A DNA stretch of 64,000 nt, from assembly GCF_000262305.1 (NCBI RefSeq), contig NC_017910.1, forward strand, positions 248,001 through 312,000, in the 5' to 3' direction. Below the pieces are notes generated by a model that saw only the letters and a program-made list of their open reading frames with translations, was not told the DNA's origin and did no database searches. The position numbers and the translations under genes are program-made. This document shows, one piece after another, positions 10,340 to 18,900 of the stretch; position 1 is the first letter of the stretch, and each line of letters begins with the position of its first letter. The stretch is from Shimwellia blattae DSM 4481 = NBRC 105725 (GTDB taxonomy: Bacteria; Pseudomonadota; Gammaproteobacteria; Enterobacterales; Enterobacteriaceae).

Positions 10340-11959
10340 TTACAGCTGCGGGCCGGCGCTGACCAGCGCTTCCCCGGCCGGGGTGTCCGTATACTTATCG
10401 AAGTTCTCGATAAACAGCTTCGCCAGAGTGGTGGCTTTTTCCTGCCACTGCTCGGGTGAGCCGTAGGTATTACGCGGATCCAGGATCCGGCTATCCACGC
10501 CCGGCAGTGCAGTCGGCACGGCGAGGTTGAATATCGGCAGCGTAAAGGTTTCGGCGTTATCCAGCTCCCCGTCAAGGATAGCGTTGATAATGGCGCGGGT
10601 ATCTTTAATGGAGATCCGCTTACCGGTGCCGTTCCAGCCGGTGTTGACCAGGTATGCCTGAGCACCGGACGCCTGCATACGCTTAACCAGCACTTCAGAA
10701 TACTGGGTAGGGTGCAGGGTCAGGAAGGCAGCCCCGAAGCAGGCCGAGAAGGTCGGCGTTGGTTCGTTAATACCGCGCTCCGTACCGGCCAGTTTCGCCG
10801 TAAAGCCCGACAGGAAGTGATACTGGGTCTGGCTTGCGGTGAGGCGGGATACCGGCGGCAGCACGCCGAACGCGTCTGCTGTCAGGAAGATAACCTTGGT
10901 GGCGTGGCCTGCTTTTGAGACCGGTTTAACGATGTTGTCGATAAACTCAATCGGGTAGGAGACGCGGGCGTTTTCGGTTTTGGAGGCATCGTTAAAATCG
11001 ATGACGCCATCAGCGTTTACGACCACGTTTTCCAGCAGGGCATCGCGGCGGATAGCGTTATAGATTTCCGGCTCTGCTTCTCTGGACAGGCGGATGGTTT
11101 TGGCATAGCAGCCGCCTTCGAAGTTAAACACGCCGTCATCATCCCAGCCGTGCTCATCGTCGCCAATCAGGCGGCGCTTCGGATCGGTGGACAGGGTGGT
11201 TTTCCCGGTGCCGGACAGGCCAAAGAATACCGCAACGTCGTCTTTCTCACCCACGTTTGCCGAGCAGTGCATTGACGCAATGCCTTTGAGCGGCAGCAGG
11301 TAGTTCATAATGGCGAACATGCCTTTTTTCATCTCGCCGCCGTACCAGGTCCCGCCGATAAGCTGCATGCGCTCGGTGAGGTTAAAGGCGACAAAGTTTT
11401 CTGAATTCAGGTTTTGTTCTTTCCAGTTCGGGTTGGTGCACTTGGCACCGTTCATAACGATAAAGTCTGGCTCGAAGCCTTCGAGCTCTTCCTCGCTGGG
11501 GCGAATAAACATGTTTTTCACGAAGTGTGCCTGCCAGGCCACCTCGGTAATAAACCGTACGGAAAGGCGGGTGTCCGCATTGGCACCGCAGAACGCATCG
11601 ACAATAAACAGTCGCTTGCCCGATAACTGCTCCGTTACCAGAGACTTCAGCTGCTGCCAGGTCTCCTGGGACAAGGGCTTGTTGTCGTTTTTACCCTTGC
11701 CGTTGTCTGCCCACCACAGGGTATCGCGGGTGGTGTCATCACGGACGATGTATTTATCTTTCGGGGAACGGCCGGTAAAGATACCGGTATCTACTGCCAC
11801 TGCGCCCAGACTGGTCAGCACACCACGCTCGAAGCCTTCCAGGCCCGGCGCCAGTTCTTCCTGGTAAAGGGTGTCGTAATCGGGGTTATAGACCACTTCA
11901 CTCACGTCGTGAATGCCATAAGCTTGCAGAGCCTGCGGGGTAACACCATGAAAGCGCAT
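10340..11959 (-). CDS. pckA: Phosphoenolpyruvate carboxykinase (ATP)
   Basis: A 539-residue ATP-type PEP carboxykinase, the enzyme that turns oxaloacetate into phosphoenolpyruvate at the start of gluconeogenesis. Visible motifs: [13 protein letters not shown], the P-loop [11 protein letters not shown], the metal-binding [15 protein letters not shown] and the adenine-binding [12 protein letters not shown]. Length is one residue short of E. coli PckA. A consensus CRP site lies about 120 bp upstream of the start (12077-12092), which fits catabolite-controlled gluconeogenesis. It converges on envZ. Confidence 0.98.
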   Translation of the reverse strand: MRFHGVTPQALQAYGIHDVSEVVYNPDYDTLYQEELAPGLEGFERGVLTSLGAVAVDTGIFTGRSPKDKYIVRDDTTRDTLWWADNGKGKNDNKPLSQETWQQLKSLVTEQLSGKRLFIVDAFCGANADTRLSVRFITEVAWQAHFVKNMFIRPSEEELEGFEPDFIVMNGAKCTNPNWKEQNLNSENFVAFNLTERMQLIGGTWYGGEMKKGMFAIMNYLLPLKGIASMHCSANVGEKDDVAVFFGLSGTGKTTLSTDPKRRLIGDDEHGWDDDGVFNFEGGCYAKTIRLSREAEPEIYNAIRRDALLENVVVNADGVIDFNDASKTENARVSYPIEFIDNIVKPVSKAGHATKVIFLTADAFGVLPPVSRLTASQTQYHFLSGFTAKLAGTERGINEPTPTFSACFGAAFLTLHPTQYSEVLVKRMQASGAQAYLVNTGWNGTGKRISIKDTRAIINAILDGELDNAETFTLPIFNLAVPTALPGVDSRILDPRNTYGSPEQWQEKATTLAKLFIENFDKYTDTPAGEALVSAGPQL

Positions 11960-12076
11960 TTGACTACTCCTTTGCTAACTTATACTGATGCAAATTGTAG
12001 GGTTGTTTTACGGTTGTTAACCGGGACGGGCTTCATAGATTTGCGGTTTGACGGAAATGCGTTCTCCACAAAACGT

Positions 12077-12092
12077 TGTGATACCAGTCACA
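12077..12092 (-). promoter_or_regulatory. Consensus CRP site upstream of pckA
   Basis: TGTGA-N6-TCACA with both half-sites perfect (plus-strand TGTGATACCAGTCACA), 118 bp before the pckA start. The 302-bp gap 11960-12261 otherwise holds only the pckA leader and the hslO 3' flank. Confidence 0.75.
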
Positions 12093-12261
12093 ATGTGGGA
12101 CCGATTATGACAGCATTCAGCTTGACGGCGTGAAAAATATTTAAGGAATGTTAAATAAATGGGATCGAAATGAGCTTTTTGTGAGTGGGATCGATTTTGC
12201 AGAGGAAAATGTGACCTCAGCCATGCCAGAAATGACATGGCTGCACACCTGTTATGGGCGA

Positions 12262-13140
12262 TTAATGGATATGCGGATCCGCCGGGGCGGCGTTCTTACG
12301 CAGTTCAATAATGTCCATTTCGTTAAACTCGTAGTGATTACCGCAGTAATCGCAGTGCATATCAATTTTACCGTCTTCTGCCAGGATGGAGGCTATCTCG
12401 TCTTCCGGCAGGGTTTTCAGCGCATCGGCGCAGCGCTCACGGGAACAGGTACATTTAAATTCCACATCCTGGGGATCGTAAACCGTGACCTCTTCTTCGT
12501 GGTACAGGCGCCACAACACTTCGCGCGCCGGCAGGGTCAGTAACTCTTCCGGTTTGATGGTCGCCGTTAAGGTGGCCAGGTGGTCGAAGTCTTCACGCTG
12601 GGCGTTCTGGGCCGGTAATACCTGCAGCAGCATCCCCCCGGCTGCCGGTTTGCCTTCTGCTTCACCGGTCAGAATAAACAGGCGGGTGGGCAGCTGCTCT
12701 GAGCGCATAAAGTAATCTTCCAGGCAGGCGGCCAGGGTGTCGCCTTCCAGGCCGACCACGCCCTGATAGCGTTCGCCTTCATCCGGCGTGATGGTGATAA
12801 CCAGATAACCGTTCCCCACCAGAGTTTTCAGATCCGCATCTTGCGGAACCTCGCCCTGGGTACGGGCCACACCGCGCATCTGCTGCTCGTTGTTGCCGTT
12901 GATCACCGCCAGAGCCAGCGGGCCATCCCCCTGGAGCTGCACGGTAATGCTACCGGCAAATTTCAGGGTGGCGGTCAGCAGACTGGTGGCCACCAGTAAT
13001 TCACCCAGCACTTTTTTTACCGGCTGCGGGTAGTCGTGGTTTTCCAGAATGTGTTGCCAGGTTTCAGAAACCGTCACCAGCTCGCCGCGCACGGCGTGAT
13101 TTTCGAACAGGTAGCGATGTAATTGGTCATGTTGGGCCAT
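12262..13140 (-). CDS. hslO: Hsp33 redox-regulated holdase chaperone
   Basis: A 292-residue cytosolic chaperone. The C-terminal redox switch shows the zinc-binding cysteines as C-T-C ([10 protein letters not shown]) and C-D-Y-C ([10 protein letters not shown]), which form disulfides under oxidative stress and unlock holdase activity. The N-terminal domain carries [17 protein letters not shown]. It follows hslR on the same strand with 27 bp between them, the usual heat-shock pair. Confidence 0.97.
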   Translation of the reverse strand: MAQHDQLHRYLFENHAVRGELVTVSETWQHILENHDYPQPVKKVLGELLVATSLLTATLKFAGSITVQLQGDGPLALAVINGNNEQQMRGVARTQGEVPQDADLKTLVGNGYLVITITPDEGERYQGVVGLEGDTLAACLEDYFMRSEQLPTRLFILTGEAEGKPAAGGMLLQVLPAQNAQREDFDHLATLTATIKPEELLTLPAREVLWRLYHEEEVTVYDPQDVEFKCTCSRERCADALKTLPEDEIASILAEDGKIDMHCDYCGNHYEFNEMDIIELRKNAAPADPHIH

Positions 13141-13167
13141 AGTCGTCTCTCTTGCGGGGGGCAGCGA

Positions 13168-13569
13168 TTATTCGCTGTCACCGTATTTAAATTTCATCAG
13201 ATCCCGGCGCTCTTTTTTGTCCGGGCGACGCTCCGGGTTCGGCATCGACAGCGCGTTCATTTTGCGCGCCAGGGCAATGCTCTCGCGTCTGGCGATACTT
13301 TCGGCCGTCTCTTCATAGAGGGCTGCTGCGTCACTGGCCGGGCGGCGCTGTTCACTGATTTCGCGCACTATCACGGTGCGCTGGTCGTTTCCCTGGCGCA
13401 GGGTAATCAGCGCACCGGTCTCTACCAGCTTGCTGGGTTTGCTGCGCTGTCCGTTGTAGTGGACTTTGCCGCCGTCGATCATCTCGCGGGCCAGGGCGCG
13501 GGTTTTATAAAAGCGGGCGGCCCAGAGCCATTTGTCCAGGCGAACACCGGCGGTTGTTTTTTCTTTCAC
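13168..13569 (-). CDS. hslR: Hsp15, ribosome-associated S4-domain heat shock protein
   Basis: A 133-residue basic protein with an S4 RNA-binding domain at its N-terminus (VRLDKWLWAARFYKTRALAREM) and a lysine/arginine-rich tail. Hsp15 rescues stalled 50S subunits carrying nascent chains. It overlaps the yrfG stop region by four bases and precedes hslO, so yrfG-hslR-hslO are likely co-transcribed. Confidence 0.96.
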   Translation of the reverse strand: MKEKTTAGVRLDKWLWAARFYKTRALAREMIDGGKVHYNGQRSKPSKLVETGALITLRQGNDQRTVIVREISEQRRPASDAAALYEETAESIARRESIALARKMNALSMPNPERRPDKKERRDLMKFKYGDSE

Positions 13570-14237
13570 TGCGACTCCAGAAGTTCAGGGATCAGACGCC
13601 GGTAGTCACTGAGCGCGCGAAAGCGCTGGTACTGCTTATCCGGCATGCCGGAATCCGGGTTGCTGACACCCAGGCAGTAGCGGATCCCGAAGCGGGCGGC
13701 GGCATCAAGAATCGCCTCGCTGTCATCAATAAACAGCGTGCGGGAGGCATCCAGCCCGGTTTCACCGGCAACGGCCTGCCACAGGCGCTGATCTTCTTTC
13801 GGATAACCAAATGTGTGGGTGGAAAGTAATAAATCAAGGTGTGCGCCCAGGCCGGTGTGTTTTAGTTTTACCGCCAGGTTATGGGGGTGGGCGTTGGTCA
13901 GCAGAATGCGGCGCTTGCCGCACCGGGCCAGGGCATCAAGAAACGGCTGCGTATCGGCGCGCAGTTTTGCCTGCGGCCCCTGTGCGGTGGTCATTGCCCG
14001 AATATCCAGCCCAAGTGTTGTGCTCCAGTAGTCCAGACAGTACCAGTTTAGCGTATGTTGCACCGCATGATACTCACGCATGATGAGCTGGTGTGCCTGC
14101 GTCGGGCTGAGACCCCGGCGCTGTTGCAGGGTCTGTGGCACCAGGCGCTGCCAGAAGTCCGTATCAAAGGCGAGATCCAGCAGCGTGCCGTCCATATCCA
14201 GCAGGACAGTATCAATATTTTTCCAGTCAATGGTCAT
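13566..14237 (-). CDS. yrfG: HAD-family purine nucleotidase YrfG
   Basis: A 223-residue HAD hydrolase. Motif I is DTVLLDMDGTLLDLAFD, motif II ILLTNAHP, and the acidic motif IV FIDDSEAILDAA. The E. coli counterpart dephosphorylates GMP and IMP; that substrate is known from the family, not visible here. Located between igaA and hslR as in E. coli; the ATG at 14237 is preceded by igaA at 70 bp. Confidence 0.92.
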   Translation of the reverse strand: MTIDWKNIDTVLLDMDGTLLDLAFDTDFWQRLVPQTLQQRRGLSPTQAHQLIMREYHAVQHTLNWYCLDYWSTTLGLDIRAMTTAQGPQAKLRADTQPFLDALARCGKRRILLTNAHPHNLAVKLKHTGLGAHLDLLLSTHTFGYPKEDQRLWQAVAGETGLDASRTLFIDDSEAILDAAARFGIRYCLGVSNPDSGMPDKQYQRFRALSDYRRLIPELLESQ

Positions 14238-14278
14238 GGGCGCGGGCTCCGGGCAGGCAAAAGGCCACAGAGTAGTAT

Positions 14279-14309
14279 AAACCCCCGGCGACGGGAATAG
14301 CCGGGGTTA
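14279..14309 (-). terminator. Hairpin at the igaA end
   Basis: Minus-strand CCCCGGC, 10-nt loop, GCCGGGG, followed by GTTTAT. It starts at the igaA stop codon. The T tract is weak, so it may attenuate rather than end transcription into yrfG. Confidence 0.45.
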
Positions 14310-16430
14310 ACGGGGGCTGTTATCCGGCCCGGGTAGCAGGTTTTTGGGCAGGCAGTCTTCGTAGTAGCGCTGGATAGCCACGGTGCGCATCTGGTTGTGC
14401 TGGTAGCGGCGTACAGCCATCACCCCGTTCCAGAGCGTGCAGCCAAGCAGCAGCAACAGCAGCAGTGTGGTGCCCGTATTGCGCCAGATCCCGGCGCTGT
14501 CCGGTATGGCGTGCAGGGTTACATGCCGGGTGCCGTTGGCGTCGGTCTGGATCCCGGTGACGATGCCCTCGGCCGTGAACGGGGTGTTCATCAGCTGACC
14601 GGCCAGGTGGCGCAGCGCGCTCCAGCGCTCGGCGGGCGGATAGTCGTCAAGGGGGGTGGCAGGCCCGGGAAGGTTCACCAGCGAGTTGCCCTCATCACTG
14701 ATAATCACGAAGCCGCCGGGGGCCGGGCTGTTCAGGGCCTGGGCGGCCCGCTCGGTCTCCCGCAGGAAAAAGGGGTTGGTGGAGGTGGTCACTAAGTTAT
14801 CAAGGGATTCGGCGCTGACCGGGCGCAGCAGCAGATTTGTACCATCGAGCTTGCCGGTGCTGGCGCGGCGGGTGAGGGTGGCCCAGTCCCGGGTATTGCC
14901 CAGGTTTGTCAGGGCGTTTTTCAGCCGCACGCACTCATCCCGGCCGGTGCACAGGGCCTGGGTTTTCCTGACGATGTCGGCAAAATCGCTCAGCAAAATC
15001 ATGCCGGAGCGCTGAATTGCCGAGGCCAGCTGCGGGTTAACCTCGCTCTCGCCGGGCTGGGGGTGGAGCTGCTGATTAACCGACGCCAGCAGGGCGCTGG
15101 CTTTCGCCACCGTTTCGGACTCCGGGAATGGCAGTGCGCGCGCGGTATTCCAGATAATTTGCGAACAGTCAAAAGGCGCGAACGGGCTGTGATTACGGGG
15201 AGAGAAGCTGCCGATATTACAGGTGCCTGTGCCCTGTATTTTTAGCGTGTCCCCCACCTTCACCCCGGCGCTTTCCAGCTGCCGGACATGCTGGGCGCTG
15301 ATGGTCTGGGCACCCTTGAGCCAGGAGAGGGTCAGTTTTAATGGCATATCCAGCGGCACCCAGATGGCCATCATAACCAGCACCAGTAGCGACCCGGTGG
15401 CAAGGACCAGGCTGCGCGACCAGCGCTGCAGCGGAAAGTGCTTTACCTCATCTTCAAGGGAGAGAAACGGCCCCTGGCGCACGACCCGGCGATCCAGATA
15501 GACGTCAATATCGGTCTGGCGGCCCAGATTATGGCTGACAAACGGTTTCCAGTGCTTCGGGTAGATAAGGTCAATAACCCCCAGGGAGATGTTATTGAGC
15601 GGATCCTGGTCCGACTCGCCAAACAGCCCCCAGCGCTTGGGGGTGCCCCGCAGGCAGTGAATTTCACGCAGTGAGCGGCGGGCGGGTGGGGCAAACATCC
15701 CCAGGCAGCCGACAGCACACAGAATCAGCCCCGCCCCCGCCAGCCACGGGATCAGAAACCCCGGGGTTACCAGGCATAAAAACGCGAGTACCAGAGCGGC
15801 GACAATAAAGAGCGGATCGCGCAGATTTTCCGCCTGGCTCAGGGCGTATTCTTCCGGCGTTTCCTGGCGCACATGGCGCAGTTCCACTTGTTCGCTCTCT
15901 TCACCACGGATAAACGAATGCCCCTGCGAGGTATTTTCCAGGGCGAAGCCCGCCGCCTCATTAACATAGTCCTGCAGGGTGTGGCCGTTGAGGCTGATGA
16001 CCAGCGGCATGGTTTCGGTGCGCACCAGCTCGATGCGGTTATCGTTGCTGATATAGGGCTCCCAGAACGGGGGCAGGTGTACTTCAACCGAGTCCAGATA
16101 GTAGCGCCATTTGTTGGCCTCATCGGTAGAGAGACCATAACGGGTAATGGCCCGGGTAACGCAGATAACTTTGGTGCTGCGCGGGCTTAAGGTGAGGGGC
16201 TGAGGGGCATTACTGGCCGCAGAGAGCCCCACCAGCTGGCGGGAGCGGTTAAAGGTTTCCAGGTAGTTTTCTGCCGCTTTGCGCTCATCTGCCGAGAGCT
16301 TGCGAAACGTGGCCCCGGGGAAATTTACCGCAGGCAGGCGCGCGCTCTGCTGCTGGCTGCGCCATAGCAGACTCAGGGCAAGCGTCACGGTTGCCAGAAC
16401 AGTTGCGACTAAAATCAACAAGGTGCTCAT
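14307..16430 (-). CDS. igaA: IgaA, inner-membrane brake on the Rcs phosphorelay
   Basis: A 707-residue membrane protein. Hydrophobic segments: an N-terminal helix (3-22), a pair around 205-250 (FIVAALVLAFLCL, LAGAGLILCAVGCLGMF), one around 340-360 (LVLATGSLLVLVMMAIWV) and one near the C-terminus (about 655-672). Between the last two lies a large periplasmic domain containing cysteines. Enterobacterial IgaA (YrfF, UmoB) represses the RcsCDB phosphorelay through RcsD and is essential where Rcs is intact. Length agrees with the E. coli protein. It is divergent from nudE. Confidence 0.95.
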   Translation of the reverse strand: MSTLLILVATVLATVTLALSLLWRSQQQSARLPAVNFPGATFRKLSADERKAAENYLETFNRSRQLVGLSAASNAPQPLTLSPRSTKVICVTRAITRYGLSTDEANKWRYYLDSVEVHLPPFWEPYISNDNRIELVRTETMPLVISLNGHTLQDYVNEAAGFALENTSQGHSFIRGEESEQVELRHVRQETPEEYALSQAENLRDPLFIVAALVLAFLCLVTPGFLIPWLAGAGLILCAVGCLGMFAPPARRSLREIHCLRGTPKRWGLFGESDQDPLNNISLGVIDLIYPKHWKPFVSHNLGRQTDIDVYLDRRVVRQGPFLSLEDEVKHFPLQRWSRSLVLATGSLLVLVMMAIWVPLDMPLKLTLSWLKGAQTISAQHVRQLESAGVKVGDTLKIQGTGTCNIGSFSPRNHSPFAPFDCSQIIWNTARALPFPESETVAKASALLASVNQQLHPQPGESEVNPQLASAIQRSGMILLSDFADIVRKTQALCTGRDECVRLKNALTNLGNTRDWATLTRRASTGKLDGTNLLLRPVSAESLDNLVTTSTNPFFLRETERAAQALNSPAPGGFVIISDEGNSLVNLPGPATPLDDYPPAERWSALRHLAGQLMNTPFTAEGIVTGIQTDANGTRHVTLHAIPDSAGIWRNTGTTLLLLLLLGCTLWNGVMAVRRYQHNQMRTVAIQRYYEDCLPKNLLPGPDNSPR

Positions 16431-16757
16431 TGGTTCCCCGTCACATCAGCATGTTATTTTTCAAGTGCAGCAAACGGTAACCCTTCAGCATGAACGTAGT
16501 ACCACGATATAAAACACCTGCGGCCGGCAGTTATATCAGCTTTATGTTGATGACGAGTGGAATCTGATCAACTTTAGCAACAAAACATGACCCGCCATAT
16601 CAGCAAAATCCCGTTTCATATGCAACGTGTTGACATGAATAGCCAGGCACCAAATCATATTGGTTACTAATATGTAAATGGAAAACAATTTACATTGCCC
16701 AAACCGTGCGGCGTATCGCACAATGAGGGCCATTTTCAACCGCAGAAGCCCAGGACG
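16431..16757. promoter_or_regulatory. igaA-nudE divergent promoter region with a perfect palindrome
   Basis: This 327-bp AT-rich gap contains no gene I can support. It holds an inverted repeat with 8-bp arms ATGTAAAT (16672-16679) and ATTTACAT (16688-16695) around an 8-nt spacer, 63 bp before nudE. The spacing of about 1.5 helical turns between arm centres resembles an operator, but no regulator is recognised. Confidence 0.4.
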
Positions 16758-17318
16758 ATGAGCGAATCCTTAAAAAAACCGACCATTCTGAATGTTGAAA
16801 CCGTGGCCCGGTCCCGGCTGTTTAACGTTGAAGCGGTTGATCTCGAATTCAGCAACGGCGTTCGCCGGGTCTACGAGCGTATGCGCCCTTCTAACCGTGA
16901 AGCGGTGATGATTATCCCGATTGTGGATGACCACCTGGTCCTTATCCGCGAGTATGCGGTGGGCACGGAAAGCTATGAGCTGGGCTTCTCTAAGGGGCTT
17001 ATTGACCCGGGTGAGGATATCTACCAGGCGGCGAACCGCGAACTCAAAGAAGAGGTGGGGTTTGGGGCCCATCAGCTGACCTTCCTGAAACGCCTGTCGA
17101 TGGCGCCGTCTTATTTCTCCAGCCAGATGAACATCCTGGTGGCGGAGGCACTCTACCCGGAATCCCTGCCGGGCGATGAGCCGGAGCCGTTACCCCAGGT
17201 GCGCTGGCCTCTGAACCAACTTGATGCGCTGCTGGATGAGCCGGACTTTAACGAAGCGCGTAACGTCAGCGCGCTGTTCCTGGTGCGCGACTGGCTGCGC
17301 GGGCAGGGGCGTCTGTAG
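16758..17318 (+). CDS. nudE: ADP-compounds hydrolase NudE (Nudix)
   Basis: A 186-residue Nudix hydrolase acting on ADP-ribose, Ap3A, NADH and similar ADP compounds in the family. The Nudix box is complete: GLIDPGEDIYQAANRELKEEVG with the REL-EE core at about residues 100-112. The frame is open upstream, but the start MSESLKKPTILNVETV at 16758 matches the conserved N-terminus. A terminator follows. Confidence 0.95.
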   Translation: MSESLKKPTILNVETVARSRLFNVEAVDLEFSNGVRRVYERMRPSNREAVMIIPIVDDHLVLIREYAVGTESYELGFSKGLIDPGEDIYQAANRELKEEVGFGAHQLTFLKRLSMAPSYFSSQMNILVAEALYPESLPGDEPEPLPQVRWPLNQLDALLDEPDFNEARNVSALFLVRDWLRGQGRL

Positions 17319-17358
17319 GCCAGCACGCCGTGAGATACCCGGTTAACGCCCGGGGAAA

Positions 17359-17393
17359 ACCATAAAAAAAGCCCTGCTTATGGCAGGGCTTTT
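17359..17393. terminator. nudE terminator, left copy of a 35-bp direct repeat
   Basis: AAAAAAAGCCCTGC, TTAT, GGCAGGGCTTTT. Bases 17359-17393 are identical to 18853-18887; the two copies bracket the adhesin gene. Confidence 0.88.
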
Positions 17394-17593
17394 CTCTTCC
17401 GGTTGTGTGCCCGGTTTATCTGTACCTAAGATAAAAATCACATTACTTCACTATTCTGACTTGTCGCCATTCCTTAGTATCCCTCGTCTGTAATCACCTT
17501 TCTCTCCGGCAATTATCCCTGCCTGTTTTCCGCTGTATGCCGTTCAGTGCTTTCTTTGGATTTTGCTTAAGAGATTGAAATATAAGGAATATA
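17394..17593 (+). promoter_or_regulatory. Adhesin upstream region
   Basis: AT-rich 200 bp between the left terminator copy and the adhesin. A Shine-Dalgarno-like AAGGA lies at 17584-17588, 9 nt before ATG 17598 and 5 nt before TTG 17594. No convincing -35/-10 pair stands out. Confidence 0.35.
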
Positions 17594-18859
17594 TTGAATG
17601 TTTCTCTTGACATACACATGGTTCGTCAGTATAATTACGGGCTTACGGGCTTACGGGCTTACGGGCTTACGGGCTTACGGGCTTACGGGCTTACGGGCTT
17701 ACTTTTACTCTCTGCTCCCGCATTGTCTACTATTCTTCCTCCTTCCAGCGCAACTATTCCATATACACTGAGCAGCGATATCACCACAATGCCTAACCGG
17801 CCTGGCACTTTTATAACTAATGTTTATGTTGCGTTTCGTCATCAGGGGGGCTACGACACTGCTTTGCCAGCCAGATGGGGACGGAACACCTGGGTTTGCG
17901 CATCAGCATCCAATCCAGAAAATGGCGCTTGTAATACTTCCCCAATGGGGTTCACTCCTGGAGTGAAAATTCGCGGCAGGGAATTTGTACGTTTGATTTT
18001 TACGGAACAGCGTAGTAAGCAGCGTATGGAAATTCTGATGGGGATATCGACTTATCTGAGATGGAATGGGGGATCGGCCTGCGGCTCTGAAGCTACAGGG
18101 ATCAGTTCGGATACATCAACGCCCGCTTTTACCTCTCCCTATTACCCGGCATATGCTGTATGCAGTAAAGATGGTAAGCAAACTGATGGTAAGGAATTAA
18201 ATGTATGGTTCGCGGCGCAGCAATTGCCAAGATTTACTGGCGGTATCTGGAAAGCCAGGCTTATCCTTAACGAAATGCAGTGGCGGCCGAGTATTCAAGT
18301 CGCTACCTTCACGGCGGATATCACCGTTGATGTCACCGATAAACATAATGGCGCAATTTATCTACCGGCCTTTGGCCGCGCCACGCCGCTGGTGGACCTC
18401 AACTTACGCACCAAACCCTTGTCTACCGCCCCAGGCGGGGAAGTCTCTGGTGGCACGGTGATTGATACCTGCCTGTACGACGGCTACAACAGCAACAGTC
18501 CGTGGCTTAAGGTTACGCTTTCCGATCTGCTGACCTCCTCCGGGCGGGCGGCGGATCTCTTCTCGGTGGTGAAAACCGGCGCGGCCAACAGCCAGCCACT
18601 AAACCGGATAGATTACCGGGTGACCCTCAATTATAACGGCCAGCCCGTGAAAGTGGAAAACGGCAAAGAGATCACCCTGACCGGGGTAAACCGTGCGCTG
18701 ATTCGTCCGGTGGCCTTACCCGGCATACCGCACCCGGTGATTTGTGTGCCCGCCCCGCTGACCCTGGATGTACTGCCCTTTGCCAAAGCCAGCAAAACCG
18801 CAGGCCGCTACCAGGGCACGCTGCGGGTTAATCTCAGCGCCACAGCGCTGGCACCATAA
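17594..18859 (+). CDS. CfaE/CblD-type pilus tip adhesin with a slippery N-terminal repeat tract
   Basis: The continuous frame starts at TTG 17594 (or ATG 17618) and gives 421 residues: a signal-like hydrophobic segment ending LLLLSAPALS, an N-terminal domain of about 200 residues with four cysteines (CASAS, NGAC, CGSEA, CSKDG), and a C-terminal pilin-like domain containing DTCLYDGYNSNS and ICVPAPLTL, the cysteine pair typical of CfaE/CblD tip subunits. The best start by ribosome-binding site, ATG 17598, is out of frame with this body: with the present eight 8-bp repeats it stops at 17769-17771 after 57 codons. Loss of one repeat would fuse ATG 17598 to the body. So the gene is probably phase variable and may be OFF or weakly ON here. 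No chaperone, usher or major pilin lies nearby. Confidence 0.75.
   Translation: MNVSLDIHMVRQYNYGLTGLRAYGLTGLRAYGLTGLLLLSAPALSTILPPSSATIPYTLSSDITTMPNRPGTFITNVYVAFRHQGGYDTALPARWGRNTWVCASASNPENGACNTSPMGFTPGVKIRGREFVRLIFTEQRSKQRMEILMGISTYLRWNGGSACGSEATGISSDTSTPAFTSPYYPAYAVCSKDGKQTDGKELNVWFAAQQLPRFTGGIWKARLILNEMQWRPSIQVATFTADITVDVTDKHNGAIYLPAFGRATPLVDLNLRTKPLSTAPGGEVSGGTVIDTCLYDGYNSNSPWLKVTLSDLLTSSGRAADLFSVVKTGAANSQPLNRIDYRVTLNYNGQPVKVENGKEITLTGVNRALIRPVALPGIPHPVICVPAPLTLDVLPFAKASKTAGRYQGTLRVNLSATALAP
17635..17702 (+). repeat. Octanucleotide tandem repeat, eight units of TTACGGGC plus a half unit
   Basis: TTACGGGC is repeated perfectly eight times at 17635-17698, followed by TTAC. Three units encode eight residues, giving the repeated YGLTGLRA pattern. 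Because eight is not a multiple of three, gain or loss of a unit shifts the frame, as in known contingency loci that switch by slipped-strand mispairing. Confidence 0.95.
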
Positions 18860-18889
18860 AAAAAGCCCTGCTTATGGCAGGGCTTTTTT
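18853..18889. terminator. Adhesin/mrcA terminator, right copy of the 35-bp direct repeat
   Basis: Same stem as the nudE terminator, with a longer T tract. The repeat begins inside the last codons of the adhesin (its TAA lies within it). It can serve the convergent mrcA as well. Confidence 0.88.
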
Positions 18890-18900
18890 GTCGGGGCGAA

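Noticed and set aside
17594..18859. Calling the adhesin a plain pseudogene
   Set aside because: The body is intact with all cysteines and a normal end; only the start region is frame-ambiguous because of the repeat tract, which fits switching better than decay.
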